Part shown: positions 48,501-59,230 of the stretch, one piece after another | How positions within the stretch are numbered: position 1 is the first letter of the stretch | Layout of the letters: the number at the start of each line of letters is the position of its first letter | Assembly: GCA_034509735.1 (NCBI GenBank) | Contig: JACGWO010000005.1 | Location: 38,966,479 to 39,030,478 of the forward strand | DNA from: Sesamum alatum | Lineage: Eukaryota; Streptophyta; Magnoliopsida; Lamiales; Pedaliaceae | DNA: 64,000 nucleotides | Direction: 5' to 3' | Notes under the pieces: model-generated | Database searches by the model: none | The model's input: only the letters and a program-made list of their open reading frames with translations | Told to the model about the DNA's origin: nothing | Translations under genes and position numbers: made by a program

Positions 48501-48900
48501 TGACTTTGCAATAATGAGGTTTAGGATGAGTTTTGTGATAAAAACAATTGTTTAATTCTACTTATAATACTTTTTTTTACTTGATGTCAAAGTTTTATTG
48601 TATGAGTATCAATAAAAGCAAGTAAATTAGGGTCTCGTCCTGGAAATGACCCAAATGAGGTGAATTTGGATAATACCAAATTTTTGATTTTGCCGATAAT
48701 ACACTTAAAGTTAGTTTTTTTTCTTTTTCTTTCTTTTTCTTTTTTAAAGGTAATGTATTAATTTATATATATATATATTTAATAAATTTAAATTGTAATA
48801 TTATTTTATATGCACACAGGGACGGCGTGCCACGATGGCTAGTATACATTATATTTTTATGTTAATTATTTAATTTTTTTCCTTCCGCAATACTCGCCTG
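45511..48900. other. gene-free AT-rich spacer with a Helitron 3' end
   Basis: About 46380-46510 is half of a foldback repeat (GGGATAAATGCAATTTTAGT). About 47160-47310 has a SINE-like GGGACTGGAACTCATGATTT. TTATATGCACACAGGGACGG, then CGTGCCACGATGGCTAG|T ending at 48842, is an intact plus-strand Helitron 3' terminus; its 5' end is not found. No gene. Confidence 0.45.
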
Positions 48901-49082
48901 TCGTAGTCTCTCTTTCTCCTTCTTCCCAATAAGTAGATGAGACCCATCCCGACGGATTTTCTAGTGAAGCCGAACAAAAAATCCGGGTCGGTCCCATCCA
49001 CCCCGCCCCGCTCCCCCCTAATTCGACCTGTTAACATGAGTGCTCCACTTCATATCCGGGGCCCAACCGAAGTCCGACTACA

Positions 49083-49140
49083 TTACAAATTTCGGCGGGT
49101 TTATATTTTGCCCTACCCCAGAATTTCCCGCCCAAAAGTT
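49083..49140 (+). promoter_or_regulatory. E2F-type sites upstream of PSF1
   Basis: TTTCCCGCC at 49124-49132 is an exact E2F consensus (TTTSSCGC). A second, weaker inverted site GGCGGGTTT lies at 49094-49102. They sit about 280-310 bp before the PSF1 ATG, probably just upstream of the transcription start. E2F/DP control at the G1/S transition is established for plant replication genes; its use here is inferred. Confidence 0.6.
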
Positions 49141-49408
49141 TGTTAAGTCAATCAACTCTCATCCAAGATCACTGCTTTATTTACATCAGAATTTTCTCTT
49201 TTTCTCAAATTTCCATTCCCTTCGTTCTTCCAGTTCTTTATTGACTCTTACCAATCATTTACATGTGCTTTCGTGTATGTATTTTCTCTTCTTGTTCTTG
49301 AATCAAAGAAGTTTTGCTGCTGCGGTATTTGGGTAGTTAAGTTGTTTGATGAAATGTTTGTGATGGATTTTGCAGCAAAAAGTAGGAGGTATTTGAAATT
49401 TGTGGATA

Positions 49409-51975
49409 ATGTACGCGAGAAAAGCAAGCGAGTTGGTTAAAGAATTTGCAAGTAGTGAACCAGGGCAGCTTAGCACTTTCAATGTAAGCAACTTGGTCGT
49501 CTTGTTTATGGAATATATGGGATCCTTCTTTGTCTTGCATATTCATCGATCTTGTTTATGTTAATTATCTTGGTTCTTGTTCATTGTTCATACAAGGTAT
49601 CATATGGGCTTGTTCGATTCGTTTCCATGGGCAGATTTAGGGGATGTTTTAAAGATGTAATTGAGAGATCAATATGGTTAAAAGATCGAGTTTCAGTGGA
49701 TGGAAGGAGAATTATGTATTTCGATTGAAGAGGATATATTGTCCACTTCTCTTTCAAGTATTAACAGATTAAAGCGACTCCCAAATGGCATGATGACCTA
49801 TGAGTAGGAACAAATTTTTCTTGGGTTTGAGTCCCTTGAAAATTATAACTCTAAATCGTGTTATTTTAAAATGTACAACAAGATATACAGGGCTTCAGGG
49901 TTCCTTTAGTTATATTACTGTTATAGATTCTGTGCTAGATATCTATATTTATGCGTATGCACCATGTCTTCTATCTATTTCCGGTACTATTGAGGCATTG
50001 AAAGACAAAAAATGATCAAGGAGCAAGAATGTTCTACCATGGAAAATGATAACAATTAAGATTTGAAGTGTATCCTGGACTCCAACTTGATGTGATTATG
50101 GGCTTATGGCCATTTGACAAAATATTTGGCAACTATAAAGAGTGATTCCTAGAAAAATGCAGTTTGGTGCTTAGCTAATTATAGATGGAGCTGAAAATTG
50201 AACTGAGCAACGATGAGATTATTTTTGTTGGTATACCATTTAAATTTTCTCTTTACATATATCAAGAAGAAAAGATTCCATGTTCAAGAAAAGGATTGTT
50301 TTTCTCATTTTGCAATGCATTCAGTGTATGTTTCTCATTAGGAAAATAAATTCACAGATAGTTTGGTGGACTGCAGATGTAAGGGAATGCTTGCTTTGTC
50401 ACCTTTAAACTCAAGGACAAGAAATCACATCACACATGGGCTTGCTATGTAAAATATGAGCTGATAAAACATTGTAATTCCATCTTCTTATGTCCTTTCT
50501 CTTGGGGAGTTGGGAGTGGGGAAAGGACCCTGAATGCAGAGTTGCTGATGCAGTAACTAAATTACAAAAATTCTTCTTTATTTAAAACCCTGTTATTTGC
50601 TTTTATTTTGATGCCATTGTTATTGAATGATGACCTTTACTTATAGATGGAAAAGAAAATATAGCTCAAAGGCATCCGTTATTATTCTAATTTTTGCTTT
50701 TCTCTTTTATTGGATATGGCCTATCCAGTTTATTTGATTCACATGGGTTTCTATGCATAAACAGAATGACCTATTTGCTCAAGTGCTTGAAGAATGCGAA
50801 GGGCATCTCCTTCACCTTCAGCCTTTAATGAGGTAACCCCTCTGTAGTGCTCTGCATCCTTCCAGCCTCTGTATTTTCTCTTTCTCTTCCACTTCTCTTG
50901 TATTACTGTGCTTTCAATGTATTTTTATCATAAGATGCGTGAAAATACTACTGCTTTATCATTTGTGGGACTACCTGTGGAAGCTGCAATGGTCCAACTG
51001 ACCTGTTTGGTGTATATATTATGATTTCATATTCAAATTACTCAACTTAATGATCCTTCAGGAAAATACAAGAGCATGAAAATGAATTGAAAGATAAAAG
51101 GAGATCAGAAGAAGAAATGGAGATTTCAGAAGATGAAAGGAGGAAATCAGAAGCTGAGAAGGTGATCCTCCAAACAGCTCTGAAATCTGATCAGTTTGGA
51201 GCACTGGTCCATCACCTTTCGCTGGTCCGCAATAAACGCTGTCTCATGGCTTATATGTGAGTAACCAGTAAACTGTCCAGTTTTCTTTTTCTGTATATCC
51301 TCTCTTGAGGAAAAGAAATTTTATTTTTTACTCTTGCCTATAGTACAGACTATATCCTCATTATGGCTACATCCGTGTTCTCTGGATTTATAGATATAAT
51401 AGAGCTGAGGTCATCAGAAGTTTAGGATGGATGGTTGACAGTGTGCTCCCTGCAGAAATTGAAGAGAAACTCAGTAGTTCTGAGAAAGAATATTTCAAAA
51501 ATCATGTAGCAACTTTACAGTCATATATGGCAGAGCTCGATCTTCATCTGACTGTGGTAACAATTCTCTCTACAAAACCCTATGCGTAGAACTATTTAAT
51601 AAGAATTTGGTCTATTGCCACCAAATTGCTATTAGTTTCATCTTGCTAATTCTTGAAAATCTGAATCATAATTTGGCATCATGGTCCCATCAAGTTGACC
51701 CTCTTCATGTGTTCCCCAGGATATGGTTCCTCCTAAAGATCCCTACATCAAAGTCAGAGTTCTTGATGATATTGGTGAGGTTGCACTCAGCGATCAAGTA
51801 GCCAACTTAGCTCGACATGCGATCATGTTCCTGAGACGAACTGATGCAGAGCAGTACATCACACAGGTGGCTCTCGTTTATCTTTTCACATACATCTCTG
51901 CTATGAAGATTCAATCACTTCTGATATCTTGTTATCGCTTATGACCAGGGTCAGATGGAAGAGCTCACAGGTTGA
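49409..51975 (+). CDS. PSF1: GINS complex subunit PSF1
   Basis: Six exons: 49409-49483, 50765-50832, 51062-51256, 51394-51556, 51720-51866 and 51949-51975, GT-AG throughout, giving 224 residues. PSF1 is one of four GINS subunits that join Cdc45 and MCM2-7 to form the replicative helicase in the nucleus. MYARKASELVKEF opens the helical A domain, NKRCLMAYIYNRAE (105-118) is the conserved core, and KDPYIKVRVLDDIGEV starts the C-terminal B domain. It matches Arabidopsis At1g80190. Residues 49-81 are a highly charged Glu/Lys/Arg-rich helix, making the protein longer than usual (about 200). A leader intron probably ends at TTTTGCAG before 49377. The last exon codes for only eight residues. Confidence 0.95.
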
Positions 51976-53250
51976 CTCGAGCTTTCTGCCATTGTAGGCT
52001 GTGGCAGAAACAACGCTTGTTAAGGTTCAGTATTCATTGGATATATGAACATGACGTCCAGCTAATTATCGAAATAACAAGGATACCCATTGGCTTTCAA
52101 CAACGCTGCTAAACTTTGTTCTTTACAATGTAATGAATCATTTGAGGAGAAAAATGTCTGACTCTGGAGGATGAGATAATTGAGAGTTGAAACTTATGCT
52201 TCTTGTACATAGTTACTTCCAAGCAGTAAGGATTCTGTGCTCTATCTCTATGGTTGCCATAAACTTAGTAAAGTTGAGGAAGAATACCCAAAGCAGTAGA
52301 TTCGCTTGAACCATGCTGATCATTTTACTGCTCAATCTGGAAAAATAAAAATATCAAATTAAAGTAAAATCATAGTAGAATCTAAATTACGGTGATGTAT
52401 ACATAACGGTTATGAAATAAAACAAGGGATAATTATATTGTCATTTTTTAAGGTTTGGTATAATTACCTGTAAATTCTTTTTATTTGAAAAATTATATTT
52501 CATACTCTTGATATTTTTCCGTCTAACAAATTCGTTAGTTAAAAATTATTGAATTTGATGATATTTGTAAAAAAGAAAAAATTCATGTTTACATCTGGAT
52601 TGACATTAGTATTTGTTGCTAATGAGGTATATAATTTGAATACCCGAAACCTTGATCTGGATCCCATGTTTTTTTTCGATTTTAAAGCGACGACTCTTAT
52701 AAATAAAAACTACAACCAAAACAAATTGATTTGGGGCCATTTTGGGCCTAATGTCATTTTGTGTTAAAAATATTGAAATAAATTTGACTTTAAAACATCC
52801 AAAATAAACATCGACTTTCTCTAATTAATTATACAATGTCTGATTGATCTCTGAAAAGACAGCAATTTCAGTCTTTGTTTATAAAACAATCCCAATCAGC
52901 CTTGTTGATCAACAGCTAATAATGACAAACTCTCTCGTTGACCTACCCTTCATTCTTACAATATTCTTGATAATGAACTAATAAGGCAAAATCGAACCAG
53001 AACAAGAACCATACGATGCATGACATTCACTTATTCTTGCATAGAACATTAGTTATTGTCCAAACAGGGCAAATTCTACCTTAAATCGGGTTTGATCGGA
53101 TCTAAATCAATTATATGACAAGTGTAATACACTTGTCGTTCGTTCAATGAAAATGACCAATTACATAATAAGAGTGTCACACTTATTCTAAAGTTAATTT
53201 AATTCAATCAAATCTAATTCGAATAAAAAAATTTCATCCAAACAGGAGGA
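51976..53250. other. spacer between PSF1 and the F-box gene
   Basis: 51976-52240 is probably PSF1 3'UTR. About 52431-52540 is half of the foldback family seen at 41303-41729 (GGGATAATTATATTGTC, TTTGGTATAATTACC). About 53080-53240 is the AAGTGTAATACACTT repeat type, also at 1430-1625; it lies directly against the F-box stop codon and so probably supplies that gene's 3'UTR. Confidence 0.4.
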
Positions 53251-54345
53251 CTAAAAAGCGACGCGAGCAAGATTTGGATGAAGCAACAACCCTTTGATTG
53301 GGAAATTCTTGATCTCCCGACAACACCCTTCAATCCAACTCCACTCCCATTTCCCCCCACCAATCACCTCCCTCCAAACTATCATCCCTCTTCCAATTTC
53401 CCTATACAACCAAACTTCCCCATTGCTCCCTACACACTTTACACCACCCCAATTCACCTTAACCCCCAAACCCAAAAGCTTCATTCCCAGTTCAAATGGC
53501 ACCTTCCCAACCACACTCCAATCATTATCCTCTCCAAGTTCCCATATGCACGCATCCCCATTGCACGTGCCTCCAACGATCGTCAGGTTCTCGTTTCTCA
53601 GCACCAATGCCGCAAACTCAAGCCTGTCAGCCATCGGCACGCTCAGTTCTCTCCATTTGTTTGTCATGATTTCAAGTCCCATCAAACTGTAGGCTCGTGC
53701 AGACGTCATCCAATACAGTACCCCCTTCGAGTACATGCTCTCGTTGGGAGTCCACACGGTTAACCTCACTGCGAACTCGACCGGCATTGGTCCGACGACG
53801 TGCCACGTGTCGCTCAAGGAGTCATACATCTCTATGGTTGGCTGGTAGACTGCGCCACCACCAGCTGCCTCTGACATCCCACCAGCCACAAAAATCTTGA
53901 AACCTGAATTCCGACAGCTTTGTGTTGGACTATGTTCTATCAATCCCACAGCTGGATTAGTTCTCGCTACATTTAACCTAGGGAGGGTCCTGAATTGTCT
54001 GGTAAAAGGGTTGCTTATTGCAAGTTCAAGCGAAGTTTTGCCGATGACCCTCGAAAGCACTAGGCCACAAATCGAAGCAACTGGCCGAAGATCGCCGATT
54101 GTCTGATCAAGAGGCAAAACATGCCAATTCTCTCCGACTGGATTGTGGGCGTAGCAAGAAGGGCCCCAACCACGAGTTGGCAATACTATGAACCACGGCG
54201 GATGGCGGTGGGGCGCGGCCAGTGCGGCGGCAGAATCAACGGTGGCGTGCCAGCTCCGGCAGACGGACTTAGCCCGGGCCAAGGAATCCGGGGAGAGGTA
54301 GGAGAAGATGTTGGCTAGGATATCAAAGGGAAGGTTGCTCCACAT
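53251..54345 (-). CDS. F-box/kelch-repeat protein
   Basis: An intronless gene of 364 residues. The N-terminus (about residues 2-42, WSNLPFDILANIFSYLSPDS...) is an F-box that would bind a SKP1-like (ASK) adaptor in an SCF ubiquitin ligase. The rest carries degenerate kelch repeats expected to form a substrate-binding propeller: FKIFVAGGMSE, IEMYDSLSDTWHVVGPMP and LTIVGGTCNGDACIWEL. The substrate is unknown. The sequence resembles the Arabidopsis At5g43190 type, but I am not sure of one-to-one identity. It does not belong to the Arabidopsis neighbourhoods that the other genes match, so it may have moved in. Several long open frames on the opposite strand are shadows. Confidence 0.92.
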   Translation of the reverse strand: MWSNLPFDILANIFSYLSPDSLARAKSVCRSWHATVDSAAALAAPHRHPPWFIVLPTRGWGPSCYAHNPVGENWHVLPLDQTIGDLRPVASICGLVLSRVIGKTSLELAISNPFTRQFRTLPRLNVARTNPAVGLIEHSPTQSCRNSGFKIFVAGGMSEAAGGGAVYQPTIEMYDSLSDTWHVVGPMPVEFAVRLTVWTPNESMYSKGVLYWMTSARAYSLMGLEIMTNKWRELSVPMADRLEFAALVLRNENLTIVGGTCNGDACIWELGEDNDWSVVGKVPFELGMKLLGLGVKVNWGGVKCVGSNGEVWLYREIGRGMIVWREVIGGGKWEWSWIEGCCREIKNFPIKGLLLHPNLARVAF

Positions 54346-54700
54346 TTTGCAAGAAAGGATTAATCTAAGGTTGTTGGCAAAATTTGATATGTGAGGATGA
54401 AATGAAACAGTTTGTATGTATGATCGGACAGGGTGGATTATGCATACTGCATAGGGATGTGTGAGGAGATGGGGCTGAAATCTGACGCAGATGCCATCTA
54501 ATGCTGAGGTTTTTGTACCTTTGTAATTGTGGTTGTGGTTCTTGGGGTTGGTGAAAGGGCAAATAAATAAATGATATGAACAAAAACAAATCCTCTGCGT
54601 ACTGTAATGAAAGTTGTAGGTCCCTCTGTCTGAAAAGAGAAAAAAGTTGCAAGAATACGTTAAATATCTTCGAGGAAATCCAATGAAGGAAGCAGTTCTA
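54346..54700 (-). promoter_or_regulatory. upstream region of the F-box gene
   Basis: This is the 5' flank of the F-box gene on the minus strand, moderately GC-rich near the ATG. No clear TATA box or known operator was identified. Confidence 0.3.
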
Positions 54701-56689
54701 AGTAAACTGCAGGTTTCTGCTTTCTTACTAGATAGAAATAGGTTATTTTAGCGTTTCGTTTGGTTCGTATAATTATGTTTAATAAAATTTTTATCATACA
54801 TAATTATACTATTAGTTTGCAATATTAAAATCGAATATTTAATATCGGGTCTGATCTTATATATACTATTAGTGGGATAGATCCCACATGGTTTATTGCA
54901 CTTGGGATTAAAAAATCTATATACCTAAATGCCATTAATTGACATAATACAATTTTAATTTTTTTTATTATAAAATGTCTGTTTTGAACTTCTTTTTACA
55001 TAATATGAATGTAGAAAACAAGAAAGAAAATATTTCAAAAGAAATTTTATTTTTAAAAATTGTATTACAATAAATATTTGAGAATTTTTATCTTTTTGTA
55101 ATTATTTCAAATTGGAATGTTAAAAATGAAAACAACTTAACGTAGGACACCTTTATTGGTCTTTTTACATTTAAGCACACTTTATAAACTATTCAACCAA
55201 ACTCAAAATTGTATTGTCACATGGTATCACACAATGTAATATGTCAAATCAAACAATATACATGAATGAAGATTAATTATCATTCCATTTTTTTATCTTA
55301 TTTAATCCCGTCACACCAACCAAACAAGCCCTTACGCTCACTTGTCCAAAGTAGGATTAGATTTAAGAACGATTAGGAGATTTCTTATTAATTATATCAG
55401 GTTAATTCAACCAAACGCATTGTAAGTGTACACTTATAATATAACTGGTTATTCTTCTTAACCTGTACACCAATCATATAATAATTGTATTATACTTGTC
55501 ATATAGTTGGTTGAATTATAAGCATATCGTACTTGAACAAGAATTTCCTAAGAGGAGTGGGCCCGTGGCACATTGCTACTAAAAAACTAGCTGTTAATAT
55601 AAGATTATAATCATATAAATTATACTCGAATCTAATTATTCTAAACTCAAAATTGACAAAGTAGACATGCATGATAATATTGTTGCTTATCACTCAAGAA
55701 ATAGAGCATTAAATAATATGGAGTATAAATAAATGAAAGTATATGCAAATGACTTTGATCTTATGTGTAAAACATCCCCTTATAAAAAATTAACAAAATA
55801 TATTCATGTGTTTTTTTTTGAAATAAAACAATCTATCTCTTAATTTGCTCATTTACAATATCATTGAGAATTATTAAATTACTTTAAACCCTTAATTAAA
55901 TAAATATCCTCTAAGAAATTTGACAGAGAGGACATAAAAAATAATAAAACTTGTCTTATTTGTTGAACATAGTAGCGTATATAAAAGAGTGCACTTAATT
56001 ACTGGGATTATGGAAATAATCTAGAATTCTTTCTTTCAGAAATAATCTTTAATTATTCATTAATTATACTTTAGATATAATAATAATACTATATTTGATT
56101 CTTTAATTAAAAAAAATTAAATTAGTGCAGTGGGCAATGGGCATCTCAGCTGCAAACGCAAATAATTGAGATAGCTTGAAAATGAAGGATAAGAACGTAA
56201 TCGTTCTTGATAAGATTAAGAACTACACGTCTCTAATTCCCTTACTTAGATGTGAAATTTCTACTTCAATATTATATTTCCGAAAATAAATAAAATTATA
56301 TCTTACATTTAAAAAAATATATATTCCCAAATATTATGACAACGTGCATATAAGTCGGTACAAGTCAATCGAGGGTAAATATCAATTTTCATTTAATCTT
56401 TTCATTTATATCAGCAAATTGAGTGAGTTTTGACTAACGGGTATTTATTTGTTAGATAAAAGCAAACTTTAATTGTACGAAATGTAATTTTCAAATAATA
56501 AGAAATCCATATATAATGACACCAAATTTTAGGGAACGAGGTATAATTATCTGTTACCCCATAATATTATCGTATCAATTAAAGCTGCGTGTAATTACAT
56601 CTTCCTATCTTTGGAAGATTTGACGTGATAGTATATATTAACCAATTAAAAATATCCCAAAATCCAAAAAATAATAATAAAAAAAGATT
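54701..56689. other. gene-free AT-rich spacer with worn foldbacks
   Basis: About 55395-55520 is another AAGTGTA/TACACTT inverted repeat (GTAAGTGTACACTTATAATA on one side, TATTATACTTGTCATATAGT on the other). About 56370-56560 is a worn copy of the 41303-41729 family (GGGTAAATATC, ATGACACCAAATTTTAGGG). No gene. Confidence 0.4.
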
Positions 56690-56697
56690 AATCAAGT

Positions 56698-56998
56698 CAA
56701 TGAGGTCTATCTCATTGGCGAAGCTGAGACCCCATGATTCTAAAAGTCATAGTTTCGAATTCTCCTGCGTGGGATGATTTGTTTCTACTGCATAGTAGGT
56801 TTATTTGTGATATTGTTTCTACTGTATAGTAGATTTATTTGTTGATGTAACAGCAAGATGTTAGTTTGTGATATTGTCGATATGATTGTTGTATTTGTAT
56901 TTGTCCAATATTGATACTGACAGGACTGATTATAATCGCTTTATTTCAATTAATAAAATTTATCTCTTTCAACTCAAAATAAAATAAAAAAATAAAAA
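56698..56998 (+). mobile_element. tRNA-derived SINE, copy G, with internal duplication
   Basis: The plus-strand head has TATCTCATTGGCGAAGCTGA (box A) and AGTCATAGTTTCGAATTC (box B). Two 34-bp tandem units begin GTTTCTACTG at 56781 and 56815. The tail AAAATTTATCTCTTTCAACT is followed by A-rich sequence. Flanking repeats TAATCAAGT at 56689-56697 and 56999-57007 form a target-site duplication. Confidence 0.85.
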
Positions 56999-57007
56999 TA
57001 ATCAAGT

Positions 57008-57538
57008 GCAGGTTGTGCAAAAGTATTTAATTTCGGACATGATAGATTAGAGGAGGTTCATTGTGGATGACCATTGAGATAGGCATGGCAATGGGACCAA
57101 AAATATTTAATCAGTAGCAATAATGACCATTAGCGACCAATAACAATAATGACTGTGCACGGATTAATGTAAATTATTTGAAATTGAACAATTATCATAT
57201 TTAATTTCCATTATTGTAACTAAATTCAACTAGCCCAAAGTCATGTCCAAAAGTCAGATAAATAATTTGCAAGTGAGACGACGATCACGACGATCACGAA
57301 CAACTTGTGAAAAATTACATTGTATGTGTTTATTTAATTAATTTCTATGTAGATTATTAAAAATAAATGTAATATTTAAATATAATGTAAATAAAAAAAA
57401 GAGAATTAAAAACTATGAATAATTTAAAGAACTATATGACAAGAATTTGGGGAGGATGAGAGAAAAAAAAGAGTAAAATCTAAATGAATATAACTACATA
57501 ACGTGTTAGTTTTTAATTGGAGATAATTGGAACATTTA
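57008..57538. other. gene-free spacer
   Basis: AT-rich, with short repeated GACCATTAGCGACCAATAA-like units at 57110-57150 and GACGATCACGA repeated twice near 57280-57299. No gene. Confidence 0.4.
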
Positions 57539-57827
57539 TTTATACTATATATATTTGATAGGGTTCTTTTGGCGTCCAGATTAATTTTAATCTGTTTTTT
57601 TTTAATATTTTTAAATTAATTAATTATTTTAACTTCTCAACTCATCGAGATCTTTTATAACATTTTTAGTAGTTTTTTTTTTCTCATACATTTTTATCTT
57701 ACATATATTACCGTATTTTATCGTACATATATATTTTAGGTAATATTCAACTTTACAAATTATAAATAATATAATTTATAAAAAACATTATTTTAAAAAT
57801 TACGCACATACATGCCATACTTACTAG
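57539..57827 (+). mobile_element. probable short Helitron, diverged
   Basis: The 5' side TTTATACTATATATATTTG resembles the family start, but the TC is altered to TT. The 3' side TACGCACATACATGCCATAC, then TTACTAG|T ending at 57827, resembles the family hairpin and CTAG|T end. Confidence 0.4.
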
Positions 57828-57934
57828 TCAAAGATGAAAGGTGAATAAACAAAACGAAAAGAAAAAAAAGAAAGAAAATGGCAGACAAAGGCATCAATTC
57901 TCTTCTCTTAAACTATTAAAAGAGTATAGCGAAT

Positions 57935-58030
57935 GGTGATACATGACATATGATGTAATTGTATATATTCTGCGGGACTAATTATAATTAATTTATTTTA
58001 ATTAATAATATTTATTATTTTTATTTAAAA
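57935..58030 (+). mobile_element. SINE tail fragment
   Basis: GGACTAATTATAATTAATTT, then ATTAATAATATTTATTA and an A-rich end, match only the last 100 bases of the SINE family. The head is missing, as in 5'-truncated copies. Confidence 0.45.
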
Positions 58031-58089
58031 AAAAATAATGACACAGACATCAAAACAAAAATTTTATTTACAAAATAATTAATTTTATT

Positions 58090-58545
58090 TAGGTTTAAAT
58101 GCATTTTTGGTCCCATAATTTAGGTCATTCGACATTTTCGTCCTTTAACTTTCTGAGATAGCATTTTGGTCCTGCATCATTTTAATTTTCGTGATTTTAG
58201 TCCTTCTTTAGCCAGAGTTCACCCTTCTCGCCGGAAAAATGCATGTGTCTTTCACGTGATATTTTAAAATCGGGGCTTCTGTTCCTATTGGCCCAAATCT
58301 ATCAGCATTTTTGTCCTTTAACTTTCTAGAGTAGCATTTTGGTCCTGCATTTTGTCAATTTTTGCGATTTTAATCATTTTTTTGCTGGATTTCACCCTTC
58401 TCGCTGGTGGAGGTGAACTCCGGCGAATAAAAAGACTAAAATTGCGAAAATTAAAAAGATGCAGGACCAAAATACTACCCTAGAAAGTTAAAGGACGAAA
58501 AAACCAAATGACCTAAGTTACCGGACTAAAAATGCAATTAATCAT
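58090..58545. repeat. foldback element (TTTTTGGTCC type)
   Basis: Left: TTTAAATGCATTTTTGGTCC, ending inward at CACCCTTCTCGCC. Right: the near complement, ending CCGGACTAAAAATGCAATTA. The left arm is partly duplicated (GTCCTTTAACTTTCTGAGAT and GTCCTTTAACTTTCTAGAGT). Such elements fold into long hairpins when transcribed. Confidence 0.6.
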
Positions 58546-58657
58546 TTTATTTATACATGAAAAGACCAACCAACTCATTCATTTCATAATACATAAATAT
58601 TATTAAAAAGAGAAATAATATAGAAAAGCTGAACATGAAGGGCTGACGCAATAGTGT

Positions 58658-58810
58658 CACTAGAAAAAAATTTACTATTAGCTACGGACTAAAACTATGA
58701 TAAATAATTATTATTAATTATAGTTAAACAAAAATTGTTGCAAAAATCTAAATTATCCATCATTATTATTATTTTTTTTACCATAATTAAATGTTAAATT
58801 TTTTCTAGTG
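58658..58810. mobile_element. short CACTA-like MITE
   Basis: It begins CACTAGAAAAAAATTTACTA and ends TTAAATTTTTTCTAGTG, an inverted repeat with mismatches. At 153 bp it is the smallest member. Flanks TGT and CGT are a possible 3-bp duplication with one change. The interior CTATGATAAATAATTATTAT matches the glyoxalase-intron copy. Confidence 0.6.
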
Positions 58811-59230
58811 CGTAAAGACCCGTTGCATCAACATATTTAGAGTCGATGTATCTAACAGAAAGTCTCGTGTTCGAACACTATTGTGCGCAAAATTGAAGAC
58901 ACTTGGTAGTAAAGAAAAATAATGAATAACATGCCATGGAAACTCGAATTTTCATCACAATCAAATTCATTTTAAAAGGCTACGGATTCAATCCCACAAC
59001 AAATGTTAGGACAATTTGACTCATTTTTTAAATATTCTTTTTACGCAATTTTGAACCTCTTGAGATTGGTTTAAGATCCCACCAAAAAAAAATTAAATAA
59101 ATAAATAAATACAATTTGGCAAGAAGAAAAAAAAGTAACAGTTCCCAAAATTTGGTGGGCATGGGGTATTCATCAAGAAAATGGGCAAAAATCATATCTA
59201 AGGTGGCTGCTCGCATCTATTTCTTCATCA
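58811..59230. other. spacer before the membrane-protein gene
   Basis: Contains SINE-like TCTCGTGTTCGAACACTATT at 58862-58881 and no gene. The last 100 bases may hold the promoter of the gene that follows. Confidence 0.35.

Noticed and set aside
53278..53763. Long plus-strand open frames opposite the F-box gene (also 53294-54318)
   Set aside because: They mirror the coding strand of a clear F-box/kelch gene and have no domain or splice logic of their own.
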